Numbered from the stretch's first letter, positions 1 to 11,513 are shown. The stretch: 64,000 nucleotides of DNA from Clarkia xantiana subsp. parviflora (GCA_036873135.1 JAPTYO010000002.1:17944452-18008451); one strand, 5' to 3'. The notes: generated by a model not told the origin, from the letters alone. Numbers and translations are program-made.

Positions 1-734
1 ATCAAGGTGGAGAAGATCGCCTTTACACTACTGGAATTCCCTTGATTGCCGACGAAATTTAAATTCCATCGGCAACAATTGGTCATTAAAGCCAGTTCTG
101 GCAACTGAAAAAAAAAACGTCTGCAAAGATATTATACTCCGACCAAATATTATTTCCTCAATAAAAACCTATTTTTCCGTCGAAAATAAAAAATATTATC
201 GGCAAAAAATACAATTACTGCCGACAAAATAAATATTTCCTCGGCAAACTTTGCCGATGAAAATAATTTCGTCGTAAAATGTAAAAGGAAATTCGAAACA
301 TAATATTTACTGTTCATATTGAAGATTTCGCCGGTAAATATGTTATATTTTCCTATAAAATCTTTATTTAGTCGGCTAATACAAATTTTGAAGACGAAAT
401 ATCAATTTTGTCGGCAAATATGTTAATTAGTCGATGAAATATTGATTTAGTCGGCAAAAATACAATTACTGCCGACAAAATAAATATTTCGTCGGCAAAC
501 TTTGCCGATGAAAACAATTGATTTCATTGTAAAAAGGAAAAAGGAAATACGAAAAATAATATTTACTGTTCGTATTGAAGATTTCGCCGGTAAATATGTT
601 ATATTTGTCTATAAAATCTTTATTTAGTCGGCTAATACAAATTTTGAAGACGAAATATCACTTTTGTCGACAAATATGTTAATTAACTTGAGTCTTGAGT
701 CGTACTTAATTAAGTAGCTAAGTTTCCAACGTTG

Positions 735-1540
735 TTCAAGGCCTGCCCTTTATAGTCGTAAAGGGCTTCTCAGAAAAGTTAGAAGTTTTACGGGCTAACT
801 AAAAGGAAATGCCACGCTCCGCGTGTCACGAGATATGGGGCGTCTCAGGGCCTAGAATACGATTAATCCGGCATGGGCTAGATGACCAAATAGTTTACCG
901 GATAAATGGAGTTGTCGTGCATTCCCGGCGCTCACCTGCCTCTGAAGCTGGAATGCCTTTCTAGAGGAGGCTACCCGGGGAATAGAACCATCGCTTCTCC
1001 AAAACTTTGGGCTCCGTCTGAATCGATGAGAGTTACACACTCATCCGATGAGTATCGCGTCAGCATAGTAAAGCGTGTGCATTTAGAAAGGTTTACTTCT
1101 GTCGGCTCTCTTCGTCTATGTATGTCCAAACACACAAGCAACGAAGGTGGTAAGGTTTCCTTTACCTCCGAAAGCAAAGGGCTATGCCGGGGAAATTCCA
1201 TTTATTTATTGCTTGAGCGAGTGAATGCTTTTTCGGGTGCTTTGAAGTTTGGCTTGCAACTGACTTGGGACCCGAATCCATTAGTATGGAACATTTTCTT
1301 TTCCAAGGTACGCATGCTTCTAGAGCTACTTGATTCGCTACAGCACCCGGTGATTCTTCTTCTTCTTAATCCCAAAAAAAGAAGGATGCCCCTTCATATA
1401 CATCTCGACGCTGGTTTAGCAAGAAGAGATCAGATCCAATCAAAGCAGTTCGTCCCCCTTCTCGACGTTCCCGGAGGGTGGCTCTTCACTTGGTGTTCAC
1501 TATTCTAGGGTCTTGGCACTAACAATGGCGCATACTTAAA
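735..1540. other. Putative organellar DNA insert
   Basis: About 800 bp of balanced base composition, unlike the AT-rich repeats on both sides. It contains open frames on both strands but no protein I recognise. It lies in the same repeat framework as the nad4 fragment, and its texture suggests plant mitochondrial intron or spacer DNA. The origin is inferred from context, not from a recognised gene. Confidence 0.35.
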
Positions 1541-1758
1541 CTTCGACTTAGTCGTCAGCTCGTGAATCTGGCGGATGAAATATTGATTTAGTCGGAAAAA
1601 ATATGAACTTCGCCGACAAAAAATTAATTTTACTCTTTTAAGTTGTAATAAATGATGTTAACTGACGTAATTCCTATTTGGTCAGTAATTATGTTATCTT
1701 TATCAAAGAAATGTTAATTTTGTTGGTAAAAATATAAAATTTGCATACAGAATTTTAC

Positions 1759-2049
1759 TATTGAAAATCTTAAAAACCCGTAGGTTCCCAATTTTAAAGG
1801 AATTCCTGCCAAGATGACGGATCCTGCTGTAGGTGCCTCTACATGAGCTTCGGGTAACCTAATATGAACAGGTACCATAGGTACTTTTACGGCGAAAGAG
1901 GCGAAAGAAGCAATCCATACAAAGATTTGGCGCCGCTCACTAAATTCAGTGGTTAATGAGATTTGTAAATCGGTGGTTCCTGTTTGGAGAAGAATCAACA
2001 GAATAGCTAAGAACATAAAAACAGATCCAAGTAAAGTATAAAGGAATCG
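1759..2049 (-). pseudogene. nad4: nad4 fragment (mitochondrial NADH dehydrogenase subunit 4)
   Basis: The minus strand encodes about 97 residues closely resembling plant mitochondrial Nad4, a membrane subunit of respiratory complex I. Recognisable stretches include LQTGTTDLQ, TEFSERRQIF, FAVKVPMVPVHI, LPEAHVEAPTAGSVILAG and KLGTYGFLRFS. The family keeps HIWLPEAHVEAP, whereas HIR is found here. The full protein is several hundred residues, so this is a piece of one exon with no start or stop of its own. It is flanked on both sides by TCGGC-type subterminal repeats, so it is a nuclear copy carried in, or inserted into, a DNA transposon. It is not functional. Confidence 0.9.
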
Positions 2050-2180
2050 GTCGGCAAAATAATTATATTCCCGACGAAATTCTTTTTTGGTCGGCAAGTA
2101 TGTCACTTTGCTAACGAAGTATGTATTTAGTCGTAAAAATGTGATTATTGCCAAGAAAATTATTATATTTCCCGGTAAAA

Positions 2181-2762
2181 TTTAGTAATTACTGCTTTGA
2201 TACGATGATAAACTCAAGAATTGACGAAGGAAAGAACATAATCGACATGAAGATGGAAACCCTAAAATAGAACGGACATAACATTTCAGGGTTCTCAGGG
2301 AAAGTTTCTTCACTTGGTTTCCCTCCCTCTGAATCCTAAAATCTATAAAAGAGATCAAATTTGATAAAATTACAAAATAAGTCCATAACTAAGAATGAAT
2401 ACCAAATAAGGACCAAAACAAATAAAACCTAACGATCTGATAATAACAAACAAGGACCCTAAGAAACAAAACAATAACAAAGGCACAACAGTCTTCAAGC
2501 TTGACATAACACACCCTAGCTATAGAATATAAAACTCTCCATCAAGCTTGACATAACACACCCTAGCTATAGAATATAAAACTCCCCATCAAGCTTGATG
2601 ACCAAGAAAAAAAATGTAAGGCCTTGGAGAGGGGATGTTAGTATTGCTTGTAGCTGATTGCTCAACTAGAGACGCTTAATACAAAGTTTTAACAGTATGA
2701 ATTGTATTTACTTAATTTTAAGTTTGACTTATTTTTTCAAGCCAAAGAGTTTGTCCAACTTA
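2181..2762. repeat. AT-rich spacer with a 47-bp tandem duplication
   Basis: Two head-to-tail copies of a 47-bp unit beginning CAAGCTTGACATAACACA lie at 2496-2542 and 2543-2589, differing at about one base. A third partial copy starts just after. The rest of the stretch is AT-rich with no gene seen. Confidence 0.75.
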
Positions 2763-3142
2763 AAGCATCTAGAATAGTTTTACATAAATTATATTCTTTA
2801 AAATTGTCACGTAAACATTTATGTACACTTTAAGTAATACGGTCAATATACACATAAATAATATTTGTTCTCCAATAGTTTTACTTTAACTACATTCCTT
2901 AAATATATTTTATTATTAAATTTTCTAACAACCACCAATAAGATTAATTATACAATTAATTAATTTATAATTAAAAATTGGTTATGTAATACATAGTACA
3001 TTCCTTAAATTTAAGAAATAAGTTATGTAAAAATAGGTGAATCATATTTTTAAGAAATGTTATATAAAACTATTATAGCACATTTTTATACACTTTACTA
3101 ACAATTACGTAATATTATATAATACTATTGTGGATGCAATAC
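2763..3142. mobile_element. MITE, GCATCCACAAT-type termini
   Basis: The left end AAGCATCTAGAATAG and the right end CTATTGTGGATGC form imperfect inverted repeats bordered by TTA on each side. The interior is very AT-rich and non-coding. TTA duplication and this terminal motif fit Tourist/Harbinger-type MITEs. Similar termini recur at 26483/32943 and 57226/57896. Confidence 0.5.
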
Positions 3143-3145
3143 TTA

Positions 3146-4259
3146 TATTACAAAATTCCTCATATTGCATGTAATTTGACCAAACGATACGCCAAACACC
3201 CAAATTATAAGATATATGATTTATATATATATATATATTTGACAGAATAAGATATATGTTATTCTTGGAATTTTGAAAAGAAAGCAACCCCAACACACAA
3301 GCCAGAACCCAAGCCAAAGAAGATATGTTTAAATATTGGACCCTTCACGTTTCACTGTGAATATGAACAACTTTGATTGGAGTATTTGGACGGTGATCGT
3401 ACATCATCACCGTAACTTGACTTATTTTGACAGTATAAAAAATGTTATCGAAATTCTCTAAACTTATATTACCTACGTGTATGCTCATATATATATTTTT
3501 GGTCTTCTCCAGGATTAATTACAATCAGAGAAAGAATCTATTTATTCAAACAAGAGGTGCTAATAATTTTATTTTTATTTTTAGTTCCCAGCGTGTTAAT
3601 AAGAGTGAATTATTTCAAACATTAATCTGATATATAAAAGATTTGAAAAAGAGACCGAATTCCGCGTTCGACGCGACATCTTAATTAACTGAAATGACAA
3701 AAAACCAGGACAACCAAAAGTGGTCCAAAACGATCTGAAGAGAGAGCGGAAAATTCTTATATCCCGCTGCGGAATGGTCACGCCTGCTAAAAATAGTAAT
3801 CTAAAATAAAAAAGGAAAGTTTGTTATAATATTGTAGGAAATAATTTAATTATTTAAACTTGTAACCTATTTAGAAGGTTCTTTAAGACAAAATAATAAA
3901 TTGTTCTAAAAAATAAAAATCAACTTTTTTTTTTGAAAAAAAATATAAATTTCATTTAATTTTTAGATTATAAGTTATATTACACATATTAGTTTTTAAA
4001 AATTAGAAACTACACCCGAGTTTATATTATAAATAATAATACTACATATATTAATTTTTTTATTAATTTTTTAAATCAAACCATGACTAGTTAATACAAA
4101 ATTACATTTGCATATAATTAATAAATTTTGGAGAATATTTATATTAATATTTTATACATTACTTTGACAAAATATTTATATGCAACAGTCTTTATAATAG
4201 ATATAACTTAACAAAAGTTTATATATAACATAATATACCTAGCTAGCATAATATATGTA
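3146..4259. other. AT-rich spacer, no gene seen
   Basis: Low-complexity AT-rich sequence with a short TA run near 3222-3238. Short open frames here have no recognisable protein content. Confidence 0.6.
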
Positions 4260-4261
4260 TT

Positions 4262-4494
4262 CAATTCAAACCGAGTTCGAGCTCGGTCTAAGATACACAA
4301 TTTCATGATTTAGTTGAACAATTTAAAGTTTGCGATTCGAGTCGAGTCGAGCCGAGAATGAGCTCGTCGAGTATGGCACCGAGTCAACCTTGAGTTTGAC
4401 AAATTTAGGTTCAGTCGTGTTCGAGCTTGAGCTCGAATACAATGAGTCGAGTCGAGTTTGGGAGATACTCGGATCGACTCGGCTCGTTTATAGC
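4262..4494. mobile_element. Eroded hAT-like element, CGAGTCGAG family
   Basis: Carries reiterated CGAGTCGAG/GAGCTCGA words and ends CTCGTTTATAGCTCTA, a decayed version of the right terminus of the intact copy at 4548-5046. The left end and target duplication cannot be defined. Confidence 0.5.
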
Positions 4495-4547
4495 TCTACA
4501 TAGTGTTAACATTTGATTTTTAAGTTGTAAATTTCGAATGCGTTAAG

Positions 4548-5046
4548 TAGGGGGTGTAAACGAGTCAAGATACTCGTGAGCTGCTCAAGATCGGCTTGGT
4601 CAATATTCGAATTCGACTCACTAAATTTCGAGTCGAGCTTTTTTCTAAAGCCTATTCGATTTTGAGTTCACTGGTACTCGACTCGAGAGGCTCGCGAGCC
4701 TAATCGAGCTTTTTTCTTTTTCCTATTCGAGTCGAGTTCGAGTTTTTTTATTTTTAAATAATAATTTTATGTAAGTATATATTGAGTTCAAGTCGAGTTC
4801 GAGCTCGAGTCAAAAACCTAATCGAGTTGAGTTCGAACTCGAGCTAAGGCGCACTTTTTATTAATTAATTGATTTTTTTTTTAATTTTATCGAGTCGAGT
4901 CGAGTCGAGCTCGAACTCGTCGAGTATGACACTTAGTCGAGCTCGAACTCGAAAAAATTAAGGCTCGGTCGAGTTCGAGCTCGAGTAGAATGAGTCGAGT
5001 CGAGATTGTCAGATACTCGGCTCGACTCGATTCGTTTACAGCCCTA
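4548..5046. mobile_element. hAT-like MITE, CGAGTCGAG family
   Basis: A 499-bp element. The left end is TAGGGGGTGTAAACGAG and the right end CGTTTACAGCCCTA, which is its inverted complement with few mismatches. It is flanked by GCGTTAAG (4540-4547) and GCGTTAGG (5047-5054), a 7/8 match to an 8-bp target duplication. The interior is largely a self-complementary array of TCGAG/CTCGA words that could fold into long hairpins. No coding capacity. The 8-bp duplication points to the hAT superfamily; the source transposase is unknown. Confidence 0.75.
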
Positions 5047-5054
5047 GCGTTAGG

Positions 5055-5444
5055 AATATAATTCAAGCATGTATATTTTTGGGAAAATAATTGAATTTGA
5101 CACGTGTGATTTGTGAGACAGTTGTGAGCTGAATACATTACAGAGAAATATATCAATATGGGTCTTGAATCGAAGCTCATAAAATAACGAATGCAACACA
5201 ACTGACCGTGAATCATTTGGTCTTATAAAACGAAAGTTATTATCAATTGAAGCTAAAAGTGAAAAAAAAAATAGAATAAAAAACCTGCAACCTGTTAAGC
5301 ATGTAATTATATATTTTTATTTATTTTTAATAATTTAAAACATATATAACCGCTTTCTGGCTTTACTATTTACGGAAAGCGGGACGATTCCGCTGCGTGA
5401 CCGAAGCGAGGTCCAGAGAGAGCAGCACCGAGTGTATAAATGAG

Positions 5445-5448
<4 letters not shown>
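5055..5448. other. Spacer, no gene seen
   Basis: AT-rich sequence with a short GC-richer patch at about 5370-5440. No gene or element is recognised. Confidence 0.5.

Positions 5449-5521
<73 letters not shown>
5449..5521. repeat. (TA)n microsatellite
   Basis: About 36 uninterrupted TA units. Confidence 0.97.
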
Positions 5522-5523
<2 letters not shown>

Positions 5524-6513
5524 CCTTGGTCGAACCCTAGCTGAATCAAGTTGACCAATGATCGATCCAACTTTTGGTTTGATATTTTTTTAATTGTTTT
5601 TTATTTAAAAATAATTCCATAAATTATTTTTGAAATATTTAAAATTTCCCCTATTTCTTACAGTATATTTATGACTATTTTTTTAATTTAATTAAATTTT
5701 AAAAGTCATTCCTATTTTTTTTAAAAAAAATATATTCTCTATTTTTTCATGTTCCTTCTAATTATTTTACATTTTTTTAATTTGATCTTTTTTTATTTTT
5801 CTTCTAATTTTTTTACTTTTTGTTTAAATAGCTATTTTAATTAATATTAGTAATGGTTGGTAAAAATCAAAATTACATTTTCAAAATATATATGACTGAA
5901 AGTATTAAAAAAAGTACTTATTGTACTAGTTGTTTACATTGTCCAGACATCTTTGTGATAGTTTAACACTGACTAATCGCCCTCGAAATCATTAAAATAT
6001 TTATTATGTTTTTAGTGCATATTTAAACAAAATTTATATTTTATGCAACAAAAAAAATCAAGTTAATTAGAATCAATCGCCCTCCAAATGAGTTCAAATC
6101 ATTAAAATATATCTTTCTTATATATATTCAGGAACACCTGAGAATTCAGAATTTATTTAAATATATAGCTAGTCTTCTGGTGTGTTGACGACTGTATCTT
6201 GGGTTTCTGTCACAAACTAGTCTTTTTTTTATTCGAAGGAGAGAAAACTCAGTTTTAACCAATTAGTTAGTCTCTGATAAAAAGCTACCTTCTGAAGAAA
6301 AATGTAAAAAGTGGTCGAGAGGAAATGTTAAAGGTCCCATGAAATGGAAGGCAAATGAGGTCCCTAAGCTCTCTAAATTGTCCATACATATATGTCCTCT
6401 GCAAGTTGTAGCCTTAGCTTACCACCTCCATTGCAATCTGCATACATTAAATTAAGCAACTTCATTCATTATTAATTATATCTATATAATATATATAGAG
6501 TTGCAGTAAGTAT
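5522..6513. other. AT-rich spacer, no gene seen
   Basis: Long A/T-rich stretch without supported coding sequence or clear element ends. Confidence 0.6.
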
Positions 6514-6680
6514 TAGGGTTGGGCAAAAGAATCAGTCCGACCGAACTAAACTGGAACTAAACTAGAACTGGACTGTTTGAACCGGCTCACCACGAACCGG
6601 TTCTCAACTAGTTCAGTTTGAATCCGAACCGGTTCGTTTTAGAAACTATTTTGTTAAACTCTACTATTAAACTACTGTAA
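6514..6680 (+). mobile_element. Left end of a hAT-like element, CCGGTTC family
   Basis: Begins TAGGGTTGGGCAAAAG and continues with reiterated GAACCGG/CCGGTTC and AACTGGAACT words. This matches the left arm style of the intact element at 47750-49042 (TAGGGATGGGCA...). No convincing right end is found downstream; the LTR copy at 6789 lies close by. Confidence 0.5.
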
Positions 6681-6788
6681 TTTTCGCTCCCACCCTCCTT
6701 ATTCGCTGCGGCTGCTCTCCGACTCTCCTATCTCTAAAAAACCTATGAAAAAGATTAACACAAAGCTACAGAGTATTAAGTTCTATAA

Positions 6789-7003
6789 TGTGGAGAGGAG
6801 GGTTGAACCATAAGGAGATATAAAATATGAATGATATCAATGATTCAACCAAGTATTTACATGTTAGGATGCCACTATATATAGGAGATCAATCCTAACT
6901 AACTAGTCAACTATACAAGTCAACCTAAGGTATCATGTATCTATACAAGTATGAGTACCTATCAATGTATATACAATATGTACATCTAATATTCCCTCAT
7001 TTT
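6789..7003 (+). mobile_element. LTR copy (partial), plus orientation
   Basis: Starts TGTGGAGAGGAGGGTTGAA. It matches the minus strand of 8856-9083 over about 210 bp, including the shared block around CTAACTAACTAGTCAAC. It loses similarity after AATATTCCC and has no primer-binding site behind it, so it is truncated. Confidence 0.7.
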
Positions 7004-8843
7004 TTCCTTCTTCTTCCTTTCTAAAGAATTAAAAGGAAAATTTGAGAGAAAATGTCGATGATGAATGAAATGCCAAGGTCCAATCAAAACCCGGTCAAAT
7101 AGAGCCAAGGGTAAAGCCGTTCAAAATGAGACAAGGAAATTTCAAAACCCGCTCAAATGATCCATGGGAAATTTAAAACCCGCTCCAAAATGCCAAGGTT
7201 GATAACCCGGTCTTCACAAAACAGCCAGTCGAAAATCCAATTTTCGGGATACGGCCCCAAACTTGAGAACTGTCCTCATAACAGCCCCAAACTCTCAGAA
7301 CTGTCCTCAAAACAGCCCAAAAGTCTTCAAAAGCTCCTAACAAGCCCCAATATTTAGAACTATCCTCAAAATAGCCACAAACTTCACGAAATCAGCAAAA
7401 ATGCTCCAAACTTCGAAACTGCTCCTAAACAGCCCCAAAGTCGTCAAAAGAGCATCCCAAATTTGAAAATTGCCTAAAACAGCCTCAAATCTCCAAAATC
7501 TTGCAAAGAAGCTCCAAACTTCACAAATTATTTCAAAATAGCCCCAAATTCGTCCAAAATAGCCTAGGCACGTGCAGAGCACATGCGGGTGCACCGGGGT
7601 GCACAAGACAATCCAACTCCATGTTGAAATCCTGGTGCACGGAGGGTGCACGGCGCTACAACGCCCAGAGATCACGGGTTCGAATCGACCCAGACACACG
7701 AATTTCTTCTTCAAACCACAGCATGAAGATCTTCAAATCTTCATCAGAAAACCCAGGTGTTCATCATGAAAAACTCAGGCAAACGAGATCTAATCGTCAT
7801 TAAAACGACTCCAAACCAACTTAAATCCATTAGCAACCATAAGGCGCATCAAATCCAGTCCAAATTGCAGCAAATAACAAGAATCCAAGCTGAATTTGAA
7901 CAAATTTGCAGCAAGAACACTGCAGCAACAAGAACAGAATGCAGCTCCAAGAACGTAGCAAAATCCGGCAATTCCACAGCAGAAATCCACAAATCGCAGC
8001 TTGGAATCAATAGCAGCATCAAATTCGAATCATATTCATCCAAAATCGCAGCAAATGATCAAGAAATAAGCTCGAATTCGAAGATCGAACATCCAGCAGC
8101 AAAATAGGCGTGAAATCTGTATTTGAATCAGAAAATACCTCCAAACGATTCGATTAATCGAATCAATGATCCAGAAACTTCGCAATGATGCTCAGAGAGC
8201 ATATGAAATGCATAAATCTCGAAATGAAACCTCGAATTGCAGAATTGAAGCTCAGCCAAAACCAGCAGAAACTTGACCAGAAATTGCAGAAACGCAGCTG
8301 CAATAATCCAAATCCGCGTAAAACCGCAACGAATATGACAATCGCACCACCATAGAAATGATCGCAATTGGTTTAATTCCACGGGAACAACAAGCACGAA
8401 GAAGCGAATCAAAGGAATCAATCTCAGATTTCATCAAATATTCTACGCAAGCTGAAAACCAGCAGCTGAAAACTGAATTGCAGCAGCAGTAATCCAAATT
8501 CCAGAGCAAAGAATCGATCAATCCAGCAGCAGCAATCGATCTTAGACTCGTGGTACAACACCAGATCGAATCCAAATCACAGGATCGATCAAGAATCAAT
8601 GAACAAACTCTAAATCGATGAAACAGTACATGCAGCAAATTGAAATGCTGAAACCGAAATGCTGAACTGCTGATCCAATAATACTGAAATCCTCAATCCA
8701 AACAGCAATTATTGAGCAGCAAATTCACGAAATGCATCAGCAACAGACAGATCCACTGAATCGAAGCTGAAATCCTCAAGATCCAAGCTCAAATCGATGC
8801 AAAAACCTCTCGAAAAACTGAAACCGAACCTGGAAATACCATG
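7004..8843. other. Non-coding retroelement interior between inverted LTRs
   Basis: About 1.8 kb without gag or pol similarity. 7060-7200 repeats short AAACCCGCTC/GCCAAGG phrases. 7240-7560 is an imperfect tandem array of roughly 35-40 bp with the core CAGCCCCAAACT. 8160-8800 is rich in CAGCAG/GAAATGCTGAA words. Open frames on both strands follow this low complexity and are not credible genes. Confidence 0.5.
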
Positions 8844-8855
8844 GCTCTGATACCA
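8844..8855 (-). promoter_or_regulatory. Retrotransposon primer-binding site
   Basis: The minus strand reads TGGTATCAGAGC, the usual plant primer site complementary to initiator tRNA-Met. It directly follows the LTR at 8856-9083, which fixes that LTR as a 5' LTR read on the minus strand. Confidence 0.8.
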
Positions 8856-9083
8856 TATTAGATAAGATGGGAAAAGATGGGGGAATATTAGATGTACATA
8901 TTGTATATACATTGATAGGTACTCATACTTGTATAGATACATGGTACCTTAGGTTGACTTGTATAGTTGACTAGTTAGTTAGGATTGATCTCATATATAT
9001 AGTGGCATACTAACATGTAATTACTTGGTTGATATATTATACATTCTTGATTATTATACATATGATTCAACCCCCTCTCTACA
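8856..9083 (-). mobile_element. 5' LTR, minus orientation
   Basis: On the minus strand it starts TGTAGAGAGGGGGTTGAATC at 9083 and runs into the primer-binding site at 8855. It is similar to the plus-strand copy at 6789-7003, so the two LTRs are inverted relative to each other instead of direct as in a normal element. Confidence 0.75.
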
Positions 9084-9937
9084 CTATCTAATAGAGAGTA
9101 GACAGAAACCTATTGGCCTATGAAGATGAAGAGAAAGTGGGTGACTGTGACTGAGTGATTGTGAGTGAGTGATCACTTTTGTCCTAATAAGTTTGTGTAG
9201 GCGACTGCGCCGGCGATGGTGGCTTTCACATCCGATTTTGACAAAGTAAATCTAACTATCACTAACATTGAACTGCAGGAAGACTTGAGTTGGCGGAGCG
9301 GAACGGCTGACGGCAGAGGCGAGCGCGTAGACGGGCGGTGGCGAACGATGGCGAGCGGAGTCGGGCGTTGGCAGAGCGGAATGGTTGACGGTGGAGGGGG
9401 GGGCTGCGGCACGATGGTTGCAAGGCGACTCTCTGTCTAACAGCACCACAAAGGCACGACAGACGGCGAATCGGTGAGGAAGAACGAACAAAGATTCTCT
9501 GATTCTCGGTCAAACACAGAGACGACAAGAGTTGGAACTTGAAAGGGAATGCCTTGTTTATGCACGAAGGGTTATATATTTGGCGTGTTGAGCTCGGAAT
9601 GATGGGCTTGTTAGATTAAATTCGAAAATTACTGAAATTAGATCAATTTCAATTGATTACAAGATGGGACATTGAAATTGTACATACCTTGTTGAGTTAT
9701 CGAATTCATGACATGCACGCTCATATTGCAGTGCCGAACAAGCTCCAGATGCAGAGAATCGCAGAGAACCTTAATTTTTACTTCTCTTACCCATTGGCTT
9801 CTAGGAGAGCATTCTTGAAGAAGACTAAGAAGCAGATGCGTAATTGTCTTCTACTCAATTCAATAAATGGATGTTGCCAGGTATTAATTTGGGTGAGAAG
9901 TAACTTGGGCCTTAATTATTGATTGTTCAGTCCATTA
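9084..9937. other. Spacer with unassigned open frames
   Basis: Holds a GC-richer patch (about 9190-9530) with overlapping frames on both strands, and an 89-residue plus-strand frame at 9653-9922 with a plausible splice donor after GCCAG. I recognise neither. They may be gene fragments carried by a repeat. Confidence 0.3.
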
Positions 9938-10934
9938 GGACACGTTTGTTTGCCGGTATTGCGATATCCTAATACCGGTATTAGCTAATACATGTTTAAC
10001 TAATACATGCTTAGCTAATACAATGTTTGATTGTGTCATGTATTAGGATATCCCAATACAATGTTTGAATGAACTTTGTATTAGGATATCCTAATACAAT
10101 GACTAAAAGACCTAAATTCTCCTAAATAGATATATTCATTTTTTAATTATTATTATAATTGAAGGCCGGCCGGAGGTTGCCGGAATCCGGAAGGAGGTCG
10201 TCGGAGGTTGCCGGAATCCGGCAGGAGGTCGCCGGAGTCCGGCCGGAGGTCGCCTAAGTCCGGCCGGGGGTCGCCGGAATCCGGCAGGAGGTCGCCGGAG
10301 TCCGGCCGGAGGTCGCCTGAGTCCGGCCGAGGGTCGCCGGAGGTTGCCGGTATCCGGCTGGAGGTCGCCTGAGTCCGGCCGGGGGTCGCCGGAGGTTGCC
10401 GGAATCCGGCAGGAGGTCGTCGGAGTCCGCCGGAGGTTGCCGGAGGTCGCCTGAGTCCGGCCGGGGGTCGCCGGAGGTTGCCGGAATTCCGACAGGAGGT
10501 CGTCGGAGTCCGCCGGAGGTTGCCGGAATCCGGCAGGAGGTCGTCGGAGTCCGGCCGGAGGTCGCCTGAGTCCGGCCGGAGGTCGCCTGAGTCCGGCCGG
10601 AGGTCGCCTGAGTCCGGCCGGGAGTCGCCGGAGTACGGCCGGGGGTGGCCGGAGGTCGCCGGAGTTCGGCCGGAGGTCGCCGGTGGCCGATGTTATGAGC
10701 CGAAGTTGGGGTAGTTGTTGTATATTAAATAAGGTTAGGGGTAAATAAGTAATTTTGAGTTTGGTATTAATTAGTACATCACTTTTAGTTGGTATAATCT
10801 AATACCAAATTTCTCCTATAATTGAGTATTAGCTAATACCAAGTATTAGGTAATACCAATACCAAGTATAAACAAACAAGGTATTAGCTAATACAGGTAT
10901 TAGGATATCGCAATACCGGCAAACAAACGTGCCC
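9938..10934. mobile_element. Tourist/PIF-Harbinger-like element
   Basis: A 997-bp element bounded by TTA at 9935-9937 and 10935-10937. The inverted termini GGACACGTTTGTTTGCCGG (left) and GGGCACGTTTGTTTGCCGG (right, complement) extend for 50 bp or more through TATTGCGATATCCTAATACC. The arms are rich in TATTAGCTAATAC. TTA duplication and these ends fit PIF/Harbinger MITEs. The centre is a GC-rich minisatellite with no transposase. A truncated relative lies at 27861 and a diverged one near 37236-37395. Confidence 0.85.
10163..10690 (+). repeat. GC-rich minisatellite, CCGGCCGGAGGTCGCC units
   Basis: Tandem units of roughly 20-26 bp built from GGAGGTCGCC, TGAGTCCGGCC and GGTTGCCGGAATCCGG. It contrasts sharply with the AT-rich arms. 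One frame (10478-10714) translates as repeated RRSPESG, a by-product of the repeat. Confidence 0.9.
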
Positions 10935-11018
10935 TTAATGTACCAATAACTCATTTTATCTTTTCTCTTTAAATAAAGCCCATAAAAATGGCAATCCACA
11001 AATTATTTCTTACAATGC

Positions 11019-11081
11019 TGGGTTAAATTATAGGGTTATATTGGGTTGGGTTAATATATATAAGCTAATAGGATATGATTA

Positions 11082-11123
<42 letters not shown>

Positions 11124-11513
11124 CTCCTAGGGTTGCTAGGGAAATTCGTGGTTATATAAAGGGAGTGTCCCTTGATGTTGTAATCAGATTTTGCCAGCAC
11201 ACCAAACTATGGCAAAGAAGAGGGATTGGGAACGTTTAGATTGTGTGGGGTGTAATTCAGGCGCGTAGCCTTTGTTGATGAATAAAGGCAACTGTTTCAC
11301 ATCTTTGCTTGTTTTGTTGTTTATTTACTTGTTTTCTACGTGTTGCTATTCTTCTTGGAGATTTTTGGTGCGTGTTACTTGTTCGTAATACCCGTGTGCT
11401 TTGTCGGATTGGTGGAATGGTTGGTGGTTTGCAAGAGAATCACGCCAGCAAATGCTATACTTATGCGGAAAACTAAGACCTAATTTAACCCTTGTAACAT
11501 TGGTATCAGAGCT
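11019..11513 (+). mobile_element. 5' LTR and primer-binding site of a decayed gypsy-type element
   Basis: The sequence ends ...CCTTGTAACA at 11499 and is followed by TTGGTATCAGAGCTGCG, the initiator tRNA-Met primer site (core 11501-11513). The LTR start is uncertain; TGCTGGGTT near 11019 is a candidate. An (AT)n run lies at about 11086-11121, and a TATATAA box just upstream of AGGGAGTGTCCC may be the LTR promoter. Confidence 0.6.

Larger units (their letters stand above)
26..2180. mobile_element. CACTA (En/Spm)-like element, one end, with organellar inserts
   Basis: Starts with CACTA at 26-30 after a possible 3-bp target TTA. It is followed by dense subterminal repeats built on TCGGCAAA and GCCGACGAAAT in both orientations at about 45-690, 1550-1760 and 2045-2180. 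Such arrays are typical of plant CACTA transposons. Two non-repeat blocks (735-1540 and 1759-2049) sit between the arrays and look organellar. No matching TAGTG terminus is visible near 2180, so the right end is lost or degraded. No transposase is seen. Confidence 0.55.

Noticed and set aside
906..1508. 200-residue plus-strand frame
   Set aside because: Lies in the organellar-looking insert, resembles no known protein and is probably a chance frame.
4262..5046. Single large tandem array of TCGAG
   Set aside because: Clear termini and a near-perfect 8-bp duplication at 4548-5046 separate it into one intact element and one eroded neighbour.
5370..5570. Open frame with a long Ile-Tyr run
   Set aside because: It is the translation of the (TA)n microsatellite.
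7620..7700. tRNA-like GGGTTCGAATCGACCC
   Set aside because: A T-arm-like string only; no acceptor, D arm or anticodon arm can be paired around it.
6514..9186. Possible complete hAT-like element from TAGGGTTGGGCAAAAG to CTTTTGTCCTA with GTAAGTAT/ATAAGTTT flanks
   Set aside because: The flanks match only 6/8, the right end lacks the gggttg part, and no CCGGTTC array adjoins it.
9216..9528. Overlapping frames on both strands in a GC-rich patch
   Set aside because: Frames coincide with composition bias, have no recognised domain and lack consistent splice signals.
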